Source: Bacillota bacterium
GTDB taxonomy: Bacteria > Bacillota > Syntrophomonadia > Syntrophomonadales > Syntrophomonadaceae
Length of the DNA: 7,406 nt
Assembly (NCBI GenBank): GCA_017861475.1
Contig: JAGFXV010000072.1
Location: 1-7,406 of the forward strand
Direction: 5' to 3'
Every line of letters begins with the position of its first letter. Position 1 is the stretch's first letter. The notes beneath the pieces were generated by a model that did not search any database, was not told the DNA's origin, and worked only from the letters and a program-made list of their open reading frames with translations. Made by a program: the position numbers and the translations under genes. This document shows, in pieces, positions 6,364 through 7,406 of the stretch.

Positions 6364-7406
6364 CTATCCGAATAGCCTGGACCAGAAGGAACCTTTGGGC
6401 TTTCTTTCCCTTAAATCCCTTTGGTAACCATAATCTTCGATAATCATGTGCGCGACTCGCTGTAATGCTTTACTTACCTCTGTTTGGGGATGAGAAATGA
6501 CGAAAGGCATGCCTTTATTGGCGGCACCGACAACGGTCTGCCCATCACTGGGAAGCTCTTCTGCTGCCAGAAAATCAATGGTTTTTTCCACATCCCGGAT
6601 GTCGATGCCAAAATTCATGGAGGAACGATTTATGACCAATTTGGTTTTGCCACTGTGATGGAGGCTGTCCAGCAGGTTAAGACTCAGTTTAAGGTTCTTC
6701 ACCGAAGGCAGATCCATCGACATAAGCAAAAGAATCTGCGTGGACATATCCAGAGCAGTCAGAATGGTGTCTGAAAAATATGGTGGTGAATCAACAATAA
6801 TATAATCAAAATTCTGCCGCAGAATAGACAGGATTTTTTCTATCTGTTCAGGCACGATCAGATCTGCTTCTTCAGGACGCAGCGGTGAAGCCATTACTTT
6901 AATTCCCGAACTGTGTGGTATCAGATAATTGTTTAACAACTGCATATCCCAATGAGTACGTTCCTGTGCTAGCTCAGCCAGGGTACGCCTTGGCTTGAGA
7001 TTCAAATATACGGCTACATCGCCAAACTGCAGGTCCAAATCTATCAGAGCAACTCTTTTTTTACTTTCTTGGGCGATCATGACTGCTAGATTGACTGCCA
7101 TCGTGGTCTTTCCGGCGCCGCCTTTGGCACCAAAAACAGTTATGATCTGCGGGATTTTATTCTTATTCTGCTTGTCTGTCAACCGCACCGAAGCATAACT
7201 GGCCAGTCGGGTTTTTTCCGTCAGAAATATTCTGCGGATTGCTTCCGCAATCTCATGGTGACTGACCTGTTCTTTAACAAAATAGTCTCTGGCACCAGCC
7301 ATCATCGCCTTGCGAAAAGATTCAGTGTCCGCTTCCGCTCCTATAACCACGACGCCTACCTCGGGATGAGCAAGCGTAATTTTTTCAGTCGCTGTAATGC
7401 CATCGA
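6364..7406 (-). CDS. cpaE: CpaE/TadZ-like pilus localisation ATPase (5' end truncated by window edge)
   Basis: The reading frame is open through the right edge, so the GTG at 7350 is internal and not a real start. About 346 residues are visible. They begin with the end of a receiver-like domain (DGITATEKITLAHPEV, then AMMAGARDYFVKEQ at about 33-46). A MinD/ParA-type ATPase follows: deviant Walker A KGGAGKTT (94-101), Walker A' region ALIDLDLQFGD (119-129), and Walker B FDYIIVDSPP (199-208). The LQFGDVAVYLNLKPRRTL wording is characteristic of CpaE. In this family the protein marks the pole or site of Tad pilus assembly. The tail ends in a basic and aromatic KPKGSFWSRLFG. The T/S expected at strand 4 of a receiver appears to be Gly (VVVIGA), hinting at a non-phosphorylated receiver. 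The phosphoacceptor position itself lies outside the window. It precedes cpaF by 10 bases. Confidence 0.94.
   Translation of the reverse strand, partial: DGITATEKITLAHPEVGVVVIGAEADTESFRKAMMAGARDYFVKEQVSHHEIAEAIRRIFLTEKTRLASYASVRLTDKQNKNKIPQIITVFGAKGGAGKTTMAVNLAVMIAQESKKRVALIDLDLQFGDVAVYLNLKPRRTLAELAQERTHWDMQLLNNYLIPHSSGIKVMASPLRPEEADLIVPEQIEKILSILRQNFDYIIVDSPPYFSDTILTALDMSTQILLLMSMDLPSVKNLKLSLNLLDSLHHSGKTKLVINRSSMNFGIDIRDVEKTIDFLAAEELPSDGQTVVGAANKGMPFVISHPQTEVSKALQRVAHMIIEDYGYQRDLRERKPKGSFWSRLFG

Noticed and set aside
6364..7350. GTG at 7350 as the start of cpaE
   Set aside because: The frame stays open for 18 more codons to the window edge with receiver-domain sequence (DGITATEKI), so the true start lies outside the window.
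6364..7406. MinD or ParA cell-division / partition protein
   Set aside because: The ATPase motifs are shared, but the receiver-like N-terminus, the LQFGDVAVYLNL motif and the tad neighbours identify CpaE/TadZ.

Overview
The window appears to be a piece of chromosome from a bacterium of the Firmicutes, most likely the class Negativicutes (diderm Firmicutes). The lineage call rests on my reading of the V1-V2 part of the partial 16S gene, on Firmicutes-type ribosome binding sites, and on the gene set. It is an inference from memory of 16S patterns, not a search result. All the genes belong to known families, and I see no clearly new system. The less explained signals are in the 500-base region between the 16S gene and typA and in the coupling of a DUF192 gene to a Tad pilus operon.

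Layout. Positions 1-335 hold the 5' part of a 16S rRNA gene on the minus strand, cut by the window edge. Positions 336-835 are a divergent intergenic region. On the minus strand it carries the pre-16S leader, with three tetraloop hairpins in a row. On the plus strand it carries a near-consensus promoter (TTGTAA-17-TATAAT) about 100 bases ahead of typA, followed by a 10-bp inverted repeat in the presumed 5' UTR. Between the two lies an AT-rich stretch with a perfect 7-bp dyad. Positions 836-2662 encode the complete GTPase TypA/BipA. A GNRA-loop hairpin flanked by A and T runs (2667-2695) probably terminates typA on one strand and the opposing operon on the other.

Positions 2701-7406 are one tightly packed minus-strand operon, read from the right edge leftwards: cpaE/tadZ (5' end outside the window), cpaF/tadA, tadB, tadC and a DUF192 gene. 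Gene junctions are 10, 5 and 10 bases apart, and the last is a 4-base ATGA overlap. These are the cytoplasmic and inner-membrane motor parts of a Tad/Flp (type IVc) pilus: a localisation ATPase with a degenerate-looking receiver domain, the secretion ATPase, and two GspF-like platform proteins. The pilin, prepilin peptidase, CpaB, any secretin and the TadE/F pseudopilins are not in the window and, if present, should lie beyond the right edge. The operon promoter is also outside.
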